Shown piece after piece: positions 37,279 through 48,882 of a stretch of 64,000 nucleotides of DNA. Every line of letters starts with the position of its first letter. The stretch's first letter is position 1. This DNA is from Streptomyces sp. DHE7-1 (lineage in GTDB: Bacteria > Actinomycetota > Actinomycetes > Streptomycetales > Streptomycetaceae). A model generated the notes under the pieces. It was not told the DNA's origin. It did no database searches and saw only the letters and a list, made by a program, of their open reading frames with translations. Where the stretch lies: positions 1,054,001 through 1,118,000 of the forward strand of contig JACJDG010000003.1 of assembly GCA_016432725.1 (NCBI GenBank), read 5' to 3'. A program made the translations under genes and the position numbers.

Positions 37279-38601
37279 TTGACCGATCCCTGGGTGGCCC
37301 TGGAACCGGGGGCCGATCCCGCCGAGCGCGTCCGGGCGCTGCGCCGGGCACACGAGACGTTCACCACGGCGGGGACGGTGCCGCGCCCTGTGCGCTCGGT
37401 GGTGGCCGAATCCTGGCGGCGCAGCGCCCGGGCCGGGGTGGGACCGGACGGCACGGCGAACGTGGAGCTGACCGACGGCGATCTCGGCGCCCACCGGGCC
37501 GAGCACCCGCTGGCCCGGGTGATGCCGCTGTTCCGGGAACTGATGGGCTCGTTCGCCGCCGACGGCGAGCATCTGCTGGCGGTGTGCGACGCGCACGGCC
37601 GACTGCTGTGGGTCGAGGGGCACCCGGCGACCCGGCGCCTGGCGGACCGGATGAACTTCGTGCCAGGCGCTCTCTGGTCGGAGGCGGCGGTCGGCACCAA
37701 CGCGCCGGGGACGGCCGTCGCGCTGGACCGGCCGGTGCAGGTGTTCGCGGCCGAGCACTTCATACGGCGGGTGCAGCCGTGGACCTGCGCGGCCGCGCCG
37801 GTGCACGACCCGCACACCGGGCGGGTCCTGGGCGCCGTGGACATCACCGGCGGGGACGGGCTGGCGCATCCGCACAGTCTGGGCTTCGTGCAGGCGGTGG
37901 CCCGCGCCGCCGAGTCGCAGCTCGCGCTGCTGGCGCCGTCCCGGGCCGCCGAGGACACGGCCCTGCTCAGCGCGCTGGGCCGGGACGAGGCCGAACTCCG
38001 CCTGGGCGGACGGCGGGTCCGGCTGGGCCGCCGGCACAGCGAGATCCTCGTGCTGCTGGCCCGTCATCCCGAGGGGCTGACCGGAGACGAACTGCTCTGC
38101 GCGCTGTACGAGGACGCGGCGGTGACCCCGGTGACGCTGCGTGCCGAACTGGCGCGGCTGCGCCGGCTGACCGGGCCGGGGCTGCTCGCCTCACGGCCGT
38201 ACCGGCTGACGGTGCCGGTGGAGGCCGACGTGACCGTGGTGGAGCGGCGGCTGGAGACGGGCGCGCTGACCGGGGCGGTGGCGGCGTACACCGGTCCGCT
38301 GCTGCCGGGCTCGCAGGCCCCGGCGGTGGTACGGCTCAGGCGGCGACTCGCCGAGGGGATGCGGTCGGCGCTGATCGCGCACCGCGACCCCGACCTGCTC
38401 GCCGGCTGGGCGCGCGCCCCGTGGGGCGAGGACGACCTGGAGGTGTGGCGGGCGCTGGCGGCGGTGCGGCCGTCGGCGTCGGTACGGGCGCGGCTCGCGG
38501 CGCTGGAGGGCGAGCTGGCCGTGCCGGCTCCCCCGCGCCGCCGGGAGCCCGGGCCTCCGCCGCGCCGCGGCGCAACGTCCTCGCAACGTCGGCGCGCCTA
38601 G
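37279..38601 (+). CDS. GAF-domain transcriptional regulator (AcoR/AdhR-like)
   Basis: A 440-residue protein starting at TTG 37279 with GGGAGGG ahead. [15 protein letters not shown] is the typical N-terminal motif before the GAF domain (about residues 60-220, [26 protein letters not shown]). No sigma-54 AAA+ domain follows. Instead a C-terminal winged-helix-like region ([35 protein letters not shown]) should bind DNA. Genes like this stand before aldehyde dehydrogenases in actinobacteria and probably activate them. 56 bp to the next gene. Confidence 0.85.
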   Translation: MTDPWVALEPGADPAERVRALRRAHETFTTAGTVPRPVRSVVAESWRRSARAGVGPDGTANVELTDGDLGAHRAEHPLARVMPLFRELMGSFAADGEHLLAVCDAHGRLLWVEGHPATRRLADRMNFVPGALWSEAAVGTNAPGTAVALDRPVQVFAAEHFIRRVQPWTCAAAPVHDPHTGRVLGAVDITGGDGLAHPHSLGFVQAVARAAESQLALLAPSRAAEDTALLSALGRDEAELRLGGRRVRLGRRHSEILVLLARHPEGLTGDELLCALYEDAAVTPVTLRAELARLRRLTGPGLLASRPYRLTVPVEADVTVVERRLETGALTGAVAAYTGPLLPGSQAPAVVRLRRRLAEGMRSALIAHRDPDLLAGWARAPWGEDDLEVWRALAAVRPSASVRARLAALEGELAVPAPPRRREPGPPPRRGATSSQRRRA

Positions 38602-38657
38602 CCTCGCGCCGAGAGCTGCCCAACGGCGGGCAGCGCTTCACCGGGAGGCAGACCAGC

Positions 38658-40181
38658 ATGACCCGTTACGCGGCGCCCGGCTCCGAGGGCGCGATCGTCT
38701 CCTACCAGGCGCGCTACGACCACTTCATCGGCGGCGAGTACGTGCCGCCGGTGCGCGGGCAGTACTTCGAGAACCCGTCACCGGTCAACGGGCAGCCGTT
38801 CACCGAGATCGCGCGCGGCACCGCGGAGGACGTCGAGCGGGCGCTGGACGCGGCGCACGAGGCCGCGCCCGGATGGGGCCGCACGGCGGTGGCGGAGCGC
38901 TCCGACGTCCTGCTGCGGATCGCCGACCGCATGCAGGCGAACCTCGAGGCGCTCGCGGTGGCCGAGAGCTGGGAGAACGGCAAGCCGGTGCGGGAGACGC
39001 TGGCGGCGGACATCCCCCTCGCCATCGACCACTTCCGTTACTTCGCGGGCGCCATCCGCGCCCAGGAGGGCTCGCTGAGCGAGATCGACGACGACACGGT
39101 GGCGTACCACTTCCACGAGCCGCTCGGCGTGGTCGCGCAGATCATCCCGTGGAACTTCCCGATCCTGATGGCCGCCTGGAAGCTCGCCCCGGCGCTCGCG
39201 GCGGGCAACGCGGTCGTCCTCAAGCCGGCCGAGCAGACCCCGGCGTCCATCCACTACTGGGTGAGCCTGATCGCCGACCTGCTGCCGCCTGGCGTGCTCA
39301 ACATCGTCAACGGCTTCGGCGCGGAGGCGGGCAAGCCGCTGGCCTCCAGCCCGCGGGTGGCGAAGGTGGCGTTCACCGGGGAGACGACGACCGGGCGGCT
39401 GATCATGCAGTACGCCTCGGAGAACATCAAGCCGGTCACGCTGGAACTCGGCGGCAAGTCCCCGAACATCTTCTTCGACGACGTCTGGGCGCACGAGGAC
39501 GACTTCCGGGACAAGGCCCTCGAGGGCTTCACGATGTTCGCGCTCAACCAGGGAGAGGTGTGCACCTGTCCCTCCCGGGCGCTCGTCCAGCGGGGTAACT
39601 ACGCCGAGTTCCTGGAGGCGGCGGTGGCCCGCACCCGGTTGATCAAGCCGGGGCACCCGCTCGACACCGACACCATGATCGGCGCGCAGGCGTCCAACGA
39701 CCAGCTGGAGAAGATCCTCTCCTACCTGGACATCGGCCGGCAGGAGGGCGCCAAGGTCCTCACCGGGGGTGAGCGTATCGAGTACGACGGCGAGCTCAAG
39801 GGCGGCTACTACGTCCAGCCGACCATCTTCGAGGGCGACAACCGTATGCGGATCTTCCAGGAGGAGATCTTCGGACCGGTCGTGTCGGTGGCCTCCTTCG
39901 ACGACTTCGACGACGCCATCAAGATCGCGAACGACACCCTGTACGGCCTGGGCGCGGGCGTGTGGACCCGTGACATGAACACCGCCTACCGCGCGGGCCG
40001 GGCGATCCAGGCGGGCCGCGTCTGGACGAACTGCTACCACGCCTACCCGGCGCACGCCGCGTTCGGCGGCTACAAGCAGTCCGGAATCGGCCGCGAGACG
40101 CACCGGATGATGCTGGACCACTACCAGCAGACGAAGAACCTGCTGGTGTCGTACTCGCCGAAGAAGCTGGGCTTCTTCTAG
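38658..40181 (+). CDS. NAD-dependent aldehyde dehydrogenase
   Basis: A 507-residue member of the acetaldehyde/alcohol-linked ALDH group (ExaC/ThcA-like). It has [33 protein letters not shown], catalytic Glu in [14 protein letters not shown], catalytic Cys in [13 protein letters not shown], and the C-terminal [14 protein letters not shown]. It oxidises acetaldehyde or related aldehydes to acids in the cytosol. It lies downstream of the GAF regulator on the same strand and ends in a strong terminator. GGGAGG precedes the ATG. Confidence 0.93.
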   Translation: MTRYAAPGSEGAIVSYQARYDHFIGGEYVPPVRGQYFENPSPVNGQPFTEIARGTAEDVERALDAAHEAAPGWGRTAVAERSDVLLRIADRMQANLEALAVAESWENGKPVRETLAADIPLAIDHFRYFAGAIRAQEGSLSEIDDDTVAYHFHEPLGVVAQIIPWNFPILMAAWKLAPALAAGNAVVLKPAEQTPASIHYWVSLIADLLPPGVLNIVNGFGAEAGKPLASSPRVAKVAFTGETTTGRLIMQYASENIKPVTLELGGKSPNIFFDDVWAHEDDFRDKALEGFTMFALNQGEVCTCPSRALVQRGNYAEFLEAAVARTRLIKPGHPLDTDTMIGAQASNDQLEKILSYLDIGRQEGAKVLTGGERIEYDGELKGGYYVQPTIFEGDNRMRIFQEEIFGPVVSVASFDDFDDAIKIANDTLYGLGAGVWTRDMNTAYRAGRAIQAGRVWTNCYHAYPAHAAFGGYKQSGIGRETHRMMLDHYQQTKNLLVSYSPKKLGFF

Positions 40182-40189
40182 AGCCTCCA

Positions 40190-40230
40190 CCGGGGTGCCC
40201 GGAGGCGCTTTCGTCCTCCGGGCACCCCGG
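40190..40230 (+). terminator. 16-bp perfect hairpin after aldehyde dehydrogenase
   Basis: CCGGGGTGCCCGGAGG (40190-40205) pairs exactly with 40215-40230 around a 9-nt loop containing TTTC, 8 bp past the ALDH stop. A strong intrinsic-type hairpin without a U-tract, protecting the following repeat region from read-through. Confidence 0.8.
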
Positions 40231-40308
40231 CTCGACGGCTCCACGGCGGAGTCCTGCCGTCCCCTGCAGCGCCCTTCGCCCCGAGAGGCCGCGCCCCTGA
40301 ACGCCGAC

Positions 40309-40412
40309 CGGCTGGTCGGCTGGTCGGCTGGTCGGCTGGTCGGCTGGTCGGCTGGTCGGCTGGTCGGCTGGTCGGCTGGTCGGCTGGTCGGCTGGTCGGC
40401 TGGTCGGCTGGT
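40309..40412. repeat. Perfect tandem repeat, 13 x 8 bp
   Basis: The unit CGGCTGGT repeats 13 times without a mismatch over 104 bp, followed by CAAAGGCGACCGG. It is intergenic, between the ALDH terminator and the metallophosphoesterase gene, about 55 bp before the latter start. Since 8 is not a multiple of 3 a coding role is unlikely. Perfect short repeats of this kind change copy number by slippage and could affect the downstream promoter spacing. Confidence 0.95.
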
Positions 40413-40466
40413 CAAAGGCGACCGGATACAGTGCGGGGGACGGCAGTCCGGCCCGGGAGGGTAAGC

Positions 40467-41687
<1,221 letters not shown>

Positions 41688-41776
41688 CACCGGGCGGGCC
41701 GAAGGTCCCGCTCGGAGGCGTCCGCGAGCCGAGTGCGCGACGGCGACGGACGAGCAGGCACCGGGCGGGTCGCGGC

Positions 41777-43638
41777 TCACCGCTCGCCCGGCGGACCGAT
41801 GTCGGCGACCGCCTGCATGTCCGGGACCGGGAGCCCGGGGACCGGCTCTGCGCTCTCGCCGAGGAAGCCGCCCGACTGGTGCCGCCACAGCTTGGCGTAG
41901 GCGCCGTGCACCGCGAGCAGCTCCGCATGGGTGCCCTGCTCGACGACGCTCCCGCGGTCGAGGACGACGAGACGGTCCATGCCGGCGACGGTGCTCAGTC
42001 GGTGGGCGACCACCAGGGCCGTACGTCCGTCCATCAACCGCCACAGTGCGTCCTGGACGAGGAGCTCGCTCTCCGAGTCCAGCGCGCTGGTCGCCTCGTC
42101 GAGCAGCAGGATCGGGGCGTCCCGCAGGATGGCCCTGGCGAGGGCGACCCGCTGGCGCTGGCCGCCGGAGAGTTTCACCCCCGCTCCCCCACCAGGGTGC
42201 CGAAGCCGTTGGGCAGCTGGTCGGCGAACTCCGTGACGTGCGCGGCCGCGGCGGCGGCGTGTACCTCCGCGTCGGTGGCGCCGGGCCGGGCGAAGGCGAT
42301 GTTGTCCCGCAGACTGCGGTGGAACATGGCGGGTTCCTGCGGCACGTAGGCGATCAGGGAGCGCAGGTCGCTCTGGCGCAGCCGGCTGATGTCCTGACCA
42401 CCGATCAGGATGCGTCCCTCGTCGATGTCCGACATCCGCAGCAGGAGGCGGGTGAGCGTGGTCTTGCCGCCGCCTGACCTGCCGACCAGACCGATGCGTG
42501 CGCCGGCCGGCACGTCCAGGTCGAGCCCCTGGAAAATGGGCTTCGCGCCCGTGTGGGCGAAGGTCACCGCCTCGTAGCGGACTCCGGCGTCCCGCGGCGC
42601 GAGCGGCTCCGGTTCCGTCGGGTCGAGCACGGTGGGCGGATCCAGCAGCAGCTCCGTGAACTGCGCGGCCTCGGTCATCGAGCTTTCCAGACGCCGGTAG
42701 ATCTGGTTGAACTCGAACATGATCTGGGTGGCGTTGGAGTAGTAGGTGAAGGCGACGACGACCTCCTCCACTCCCTGACCCGGACCACCGAAGGTGATGG
42801 CGATCAACAGACCCAGCACGTTGGTCAGCACGGACAGAGGGGCGATCAGGGTGTCGACGCGCAGGTTGCCGTAGTCCCACGACCGCAGTGTCAGGCGCCT
42901 GGAGTCCGCGACGCGGGTGCGGTGTTCGGCGGCCTCGCGCCGTTCGGCCGCGAACGCGCGGATCGTCTCCATGTTCATGAGGCTGTCGGCGACGTGCCCG
43001 GAGACCCGGGCGATCGCCGCCTCACGGTCGTTGACGAGCCTCTGCCGGCGCCGGATCAGGGGCGTGGCGGCCACCACGGTCGACGCGATCATCACCAGGA
43101 GTCCCACGACGAGCATGGGCGCGTAACTCCACAGCACCGCGGCACCGAACACCAGGGGGACGAGACTGCCCACGATCCGGTACGTCACCGTGTCGACGAA
43201 GTCCTCGAAGCGCTTGCCGAAACTCAGCACCCGTTTGGTCAGGGAGCCGGCGAAGTTGTCGTGGAAGAACGCCGCGTCCTTGGCGAGGAGTTCGTCCATG
43301 CCGCTCACGTACAGGTGTTCCATGCCCAGTGCGTCGACGCGGTTCAGGCAGTGCTGCCCGACCCGCCAAACGGCCTCGGCGAGCAGCAGCGTCACCCCGA
43401 AGCCCAGCACGTACGGCAGCGCCGAGCCGAGGGTGAGACCGCCGCCGGCGGCCTGCCCCGCCAGTTTGGCGATCAGCAGGGGGGCGACGTAGCGGATGCC
43501 GATGTTGCCCACGGCCGGCAGCAGCAGGGCGGGCAGGGCCAGCCGTCTTAGTCGCAGCAGTTCTAGGCCGTAGCGGCGCAGCGCCAGAACGACCGCGCCC
43601 CTGCCCGGCGTCGGCCCTCGCGTGTCTGTCGTCCCCAT
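41777..43638 (-). CDS. ABC exporter, fused permease-ATPase (frameshifted)
   Basis: Repaired length 620 residues, ATG at 43638. Six helices in about residues 30-320, then an ATPase with Walker [12 protein letters not shown], signature [15 protein letters not shown], Walker [13 protein letters not shown] and H-loop VVAHRLST. All catalytic motifs are canonical, so it can act as a homodimer. One C is missing at 42178-42182. Adding it restores [15 protein letters not shown]. The substrate is unknown; it is 14 kb from the lasso locus, so a link with that is not supported. Confidence 0.87.
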
Positions 43639-43750
43639 CACACTCCCGGAGGTTCGGAAGTCGGAAGTGTCCCGTCGGGGGAGGATCTCAGTCCAGGCAT
43701 TTAACGCGGAACGGCGAGAACCGGACACCGCCGCGGTCGCGGCTCGGCGT

Positions 43751-44197
43751 TCACTCCGCCGGGGAGAGGACGGCGTAGGTGACCTGGGTGCCGTCGTCGA
43801 GCCTCGTGCGGATGAACTGCTCGTTCAGCGTGGGGGTCGAGTTCAGCAGCGAGATGAGCACTCCGACCGGTGCCGCCAGGAATCTGATGACGCCTCCGGC
43901 CGCGGTCTCGGCGAACAGCTGCTCCAGGTGCGCGAGTGACGCCTCGGTGAGCAGTTCGGCGATGAAGTCGTCGGTCTCACCCGAGCTTTCGGGAGGACCG
44001 TTGTAGATCGTCACGTAGTAGCCGCTGCCCTGGAGCGGGCTGACACTGATCGTGGCGTCGTCGCGGACCGGATTCCCGGCGGGCGCCTCCCTCGGTATCG
44101 GGATCAAAGTCCCGTCCGGGTCCGGTGCCGCCTCGAACCGGTCGGTGGTGTCGGTCTGCGGACTGGGCAGGGTGTCCTGCAGTGTCTCGTCGGGCAT
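43751..44197 (-). CDS. Hypothetical protein following the giant genes
   Basis: A 148-residue protein with GAGGAGGAGAC before the ATG. The first 40 residues are Pro/Asp/Thr-rich and disordered; then GSGYYVTIYNGPP, FIAELLTEASLAHLEQLFAE and a hydrophobic stretch GGVIRFLAAPVGVLISLLN. No family recognised. It lies 40 bp past the end of the 1549-residue gene on the same strand, so it is probably the third gene of that transcript. Confidence 0.65.
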   Translation of the reverse strand: MPDETLQDTLPSPQTDTTDRFEAAPDPDGTLIPIPREAPAGNPVRDDATISVSPLQGSGYYVTIYNGPPESSGETDDFIAELLTEASLAHLEQLFAETAAGGVIRFLAAPVGVLISLLNSTPTLNEQFIRTRLDDGTQVTYAVLSPAE

Positions 44198-44237
44198 GAC
44201 GGTCTCCTCCTCGGTTCACAGCACCTGTTCACGGGAC

Positions 44238-47200
44238 TCAGCGGTGGCGGAAGTCGCCGCCGCGACCGCGACCGCCGTGGTCGTCGTGGTCGTCGTGGTC
44301 GTCGTCCGACCGGTCGGGCCCGCCACGCCGGTCGTCGTCGCCATGGTTGTCGTGATCGCCGCCAGGGCCGTCGCCCAGGGGCGGGAGGTCGACGGTGTCG
44401 CAGTAGATCACCGGACCGGCAGGCGTGGGCGGCGTGGGGCCGTCGGGCGGGATGCCCTCGGTCTCCATCACCAGCAGGCGCAGCGGGACCCCGCGCCGCA
44501 CGGGCGGTACCTCGATGAGGCCCGTGTAGGTCGGCCTGTCGGACGACTCCGCCTCGGCCGAGCGGAGCGTGGTGGCGGTGCCGTCGAGGGTCACCCACCC
44601 GAGATCCGGGTCGCTGATGACGTCGTGCCGTCGCTGCAGGGTGGCGGTGATCTGCGGTCGCGAGGTACCGGTCGGGTTCCAGGAGGGGCCGGTGAGGCTG
44701 ACGGTGAGCGGCGGGCCGGGCCGGACCGTGAGCTCCCGGTCGGGCAGGGTGCGGACCAGGTCGGCGAGGACGACCGGTGAGATCTCGGCCCCGTCGATCG
44801 AGTGGGGCTGGTACCGGACCAGGGCGAGGCGGACGAAGGGCAGGCAGGCGTCCCCGGTGTCCAGATCCAGGTCGAAGAACCAGCGGCCGTTCGCCTCGCT
44901 CTCCCCGTTCCCCGAATTCCTCTCGTCCTTGTCGTCCCTGTCGCTCTTGTCGTCCCCGTCGAACTGCGGGGCGAAGCCGACGACGGTGACGGGGAGACCG
45001 CCGGAGAGGGGGTCCATGACGAGTGGCCTGGGCTCCCCCACCGCGTTGGTGAACATCTCCGGGGTCGGGGCCACCACCGGTGCGGAAGGGTGGAGTGGGT
45101 CGCGGCCCATCAGGGTGACATTGGCGTCGCGCAGGAGCTCCGGGTCGCCGCCGGGCGGCCTGCCGAGGACCACGCCGAGCAGTTCACCGTCTCCGGAGGA
45201 CCACCAGGGGCGGGCCACGTACACACGGATGCCCCCACCGCGTCGTCGGCGGACGATGACGCCCGGCGTCCCTCGGTCCTGATCCAGGGAGAGCGTGGGT
45301 ACGCAGTAAAGGACCCGCGGAGCCATGGGTTCCGCGCTGCTGAGCACCGGGTACTCCCACGCGGTGCCCGGTACGGTCAGCTCGCTTGCGCCGGGTTCGG
45401 CGAAGTCCGCCGGGAAGCAGTCGCCGAACCGGCTTCCCGCCAGCGGGTGATACCGCACCATGCGGTACTTCGTGTCGCCGAACTCGTGTTTCCCGATGAG
45501 GGGCTGGACTTCCTTCGATTCCGCTTTCGCGGCCTCTTCCGCGGCCTGTTCGGCCGCCTCGGTGCTGAAGGTGAGGACACCGTTCTGAAGGACGGCGGCT
45601 TGGCTGCCGGGGTCGCCTTTCGTGTCGGCTCTCGCCGTCAGCAGCCCGAACACCGGCGCGGTCATCTCCTGGGTGGCACGTCCGTCGGGGCCCGCGTCCG
45701 TCACATCGGTCCACTCCGCCATCAGGTCGACCCGGCCCGTGCTGGCCTCGTCCAGCGCGATGGTGCCGGCCAGATGCTGCGCCGTCGCCTTCTCGGGGCG
45801 TCCGGTCATCGGCGGGTGCAGGGTAAGGACGGGGGTCTTCAGAGGTTTGTCGACCGCGTGGACGAGAGTCAGCTCGTGCCAGGGAGTGAACATCCAGTGG
45901 CGACATGCCGCGGCCAGCTCCATCGCGCCGTCCGCCATCCTCGCGACGTCGGTTCGCCACGCGGCGGTCTCGCTCTCCGACCGCGGGGCGAGCCCCGCTG
46001 CCGCCGGTTCGGGTATCTCACGGCACCAGGAAGCCATGCCCATGAGGTTCTCGTCGAAGTCGATGCCGGAGCATACGCGGACGGTGGCCACGGCTCCCTT
46101 GGGCAGTGACACGGTCAGCACCCGGGACGCCTTGTCGAAGGCGGGCGGTGCGGTTCCTTCGGCCAGCCGCAGCCGGAAGGACTTCGGGCGGTGCCAGACA
46201 TCGCCGTCCCAGGGGATGACGAAGGGCTCACCAGCGCGTGTTCCCGGCAGGCCGAAGAGAGCGGCCGCGCGTGCCTCGGGGTCGGGCAGACCGCACATGG
46301 CGACCTGTTCACCGGTGTGCAGCGCGATCACCGCCGGGTGCTCGGGGTCCGCCGCGGGTGAGTCGACGGGCTCCAGACGTACGTCCGGACCGGGGTCGTC
46401 CAGGGAACCGCTCTCGCGCACGGCCAGTTCGTAGACGGCGCTCTGCACGCCGGGATCGGTGGAGCCGATGGCCTCGTCCAGCAGTCCGTACCGAATTACG
46501 GACTGCAGAGCCACCTTCGGCGCCACCAGGTGGCGTTCGTCGACCCCTGGTAGGGACGGTGCCCCTCTTTCACGACCATTGGCCTTCGATTGAACTCCGC
46601 GGCGTACTGCTCCGCCGTGCTGCCGGTGTCGGTGACCGGCCGCGCGTCGGGGCCGCAGTCGACGGTGAAGCCGCCTTTGAGGCCCAGCTTGGTGAGGGTC
46701 TCGCAGCCGGGTGCGCCGTCCGCGTCGCTCCCGGAGAATCCCTGCTTGCGCTGCTCCTTGGCGTACACGTCTCTCGTGAGCTTCCCGAAGTAGCCGTCCG
46801 CGCCGCCCGGCAGGTCGTAGCCCAGGGCTATGAGTGCTCTCTGGACGACGGCGATGTCGTCGTTCCTCAGTTCGGGTCGGACATTGGCCAGCGAGACCCT
46901 CGTCCCGCTGTCCGCGGGGCCGGGCGGAGCAGCCGGTGGCGGCTGGTCCCCGGGCTGCTGCGGATGACCATCCGGAAGGTGGAGGCTCCTTCGGCGAGTG
47001 GCAGTCTCTGTACCACGGCCGGCGCCGACACGGGCTCGAACCGCTGGAAGACCAGCGACCGGTCGGGGATCGCCGCGCCGGGCAGGTGCATCAGGGCATC
47101 GGCACGGTCGAGGTCCAGGCCATGGCCGGCCAGGTCGACGGTACGCAGGCGCACCCGGTAGGCGTGGCGGTACCGCAGGGCCGGCAAGGATCCGCTTCCC

Positions 47201-48882
47201 GCCTTGACCGTGATCTCCAACGGCACCCCGGCGGCGCCTCGTTCCGAAGGGGCACCGGGGGTTGGGGGCGTGTGGCCGTCCGGATCCCCGTGGTCGGTGT
47301 CGAGCACGAGGCCCGGGAACGGAGCGGACAGGGACCATCCGCGCCAGACGGCCACGCGTTCGGGCAGGTGCAGCGCCGAACCGTTCGGCGGTGAGACCGC
47401 GTGGGTCTGGAAGAAACCCTCGTCGGAGGCCTTCAGCAGGAGCGGCCCGCCGTGGGCCTTCCGGTACTCCACGTCGCGGGCGTGCAGCGAGAACCAGGCG
47501 TTCCGCTGCTCGTCCCAGATGTCCATCCGGTGGCCGCGGACCAGGTCCCGGGCGTCGAGCACGGGCGGGACCGGCCGGTCCTGGGAGGCAGGGGGATCCT
47601 CGAGGTTCCGGGGCGCCTGTCCGTCGTGCTCCCTCTGGTGGTCGACGACGGCCTTGAGACTGTCGTTCTGGTCCATCGGCTTGGCCAGCTCGGGCTTCAG
47701 TTCGTCCATGCGCCCGTCCCAGACCAGGGAAATACCGGGGTTGCGCATCGGGGACAGTCCCGTGGCCTCGTCGGACACCGCAACCAGCTTGAGCGCGGCG
47801 TCCTCGACGTCCGCCTGCTCCACGGAGAAGGCCGCCGTGAATTCCTCCAGGCCGCGGGATGGGGCCGCCAGGGCCACCGCGGCCTCAGGTGCGCCCGCAG
47901 CCCTGCCGGGCGGTCCGGAGGCGGCTGCGCGGCGAGAAAGACGCGCCGGCCGGGGACGGACGGTTCCGGGGCCAGGGGTCCGTGCCGAAGTAGTAGCGGG
48001 TGAGGCAGGCGACGTCGTGCGAGTGGGGTGCCAGTGCCGAGACCCAGGCGGGGACGACCGTCAGGAACCGCTCGCCGTGGGACTCGGGGAGCCCTGACAC
48101 CTCGAAGGTCAGCACCAGCCCGAGGTGCCGGAGCAGCACCGGGTGGTCGCCGAGCGAGCCGAGCACGGTGTGGAAGTCGGGAGGCGGCGGTGGCGACGGT
48201 GGCGGGTGTTGCTCCTCCTGGTCGGCCGCGCGCGTTTCACCGGCCGGAGGCTCGGCGGCGGCCGCCGTCTCCACCCCACTCGACGGCCCGCCGGGCGCGG
48301 ATCGGGCGGCCTTCGAGGGGAAGGAGAACGTGTACAGCTTCCTCAGCTCCGTGGGAACCGCGCCGGCACCGGTGACGTCGTCCTGGCCGTCCGGGTGGTG
48401 CTTCGTCTGGGTCCCCGGGGGAGCTCCTGCTGCGAGGGCAGCATCTCCCGCGCCGGAGGCGGCTCCTCCGCGTGCTCCCTCGCCGCCTTGGCATAGACGC
48501 CCTTGGTGTACGAGCGGACGTCTTTGGCCGAGTAGCTGGTCAAGTCCTGCCCGGACGGGTCGGGGTAGGGCTGCAGCAGGGTGTCGCCGTCGAAAAGACT
48601 CTGCCACAGGATCGTGTTCGGTTCCGGGACCTGCGGCCGGAGCGGGTCGGTGAAGGGCACGGGCGGCGACTCGCGGTCACTGGTGGTGGCGAAGGCGAAG
48701 GTGATCCCCATGACCGTGCCCGGCCAGTCGTGGAAGTCGGTGAAGGCGCGCAGCTTCAGGTCCGTAGGGGACGGGTACAGCCGAGGCGTCACGAACACCG
48801 ACACCCGTGCCCGGGTGCCGTCCTCCGAGAGCCCGGCGGGCAGGACCGTCCAGCTGATGTGCTGTTCGAGGGGCATGGACAT
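44238..48882 (-). CDS. Giant protein B, about 1549 residues, embedded peptidoglycan-binding domain (five frameshifts)
   Basis: Unrecognised function. The ATG at 48882 overlaps the stop of giant protein A (TGATG). No signal peptide. Landmarks: FVTPRLYPSPTDLKLRAFTD near the start, SYTKGVYAKAAREHAEEPPP, LGLVLTFEVSGLPES, an inserted PGBD-like domain (46655-46897), ERHLVAPKVALQSVIRYGLL, HWMFTPWHELTLVHAVDKPL, and a Gly/Asp/His-rich tail (DDDHDDHDDHGGRGRGG). Single bases are missing at 48417-48421, 47952-47955, 47901-47903, 46948-46951 and 46544-46547. Adding five bases gives exactly 1550 codons. I recall similar large uncharacterised proteins in other actinobacteria and myxobacteria, without a known role. 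Confidence 0.75.
46655..46897 (-). other. PGBD-like domain inserted in giant protein B
   Basis: About 81 residues, from VSLANVRPELRNDDIAVVQR to GLKGGFTVDC, preceded by a Pro-rich linker (GDQPPPAAPPGPADSGTR). The pattern VQRALIAxGxxxP...G.FG..TR..Y..EQ..QGF.G.DADG.PG...L..LG...GFTVD is shared with the N-terminal domains of the nearby transglycosylase (54066) and M23 peptidase (54794). PGBD1-type domains bind peptidoglycan, so the giant protein may contact cell walls. Confidence 0.75.

Noticed and set aside
40309..40412. CRISPR array
   Set aside because: Units are 8 bp and contiguous with no spacers.
41777..43638. ABC exporter as the lasso peptide transporter
   Set aside because: It is about 13 kb from the lasso genes, on the far side of the giant-protein locus, with nothing linking the two.
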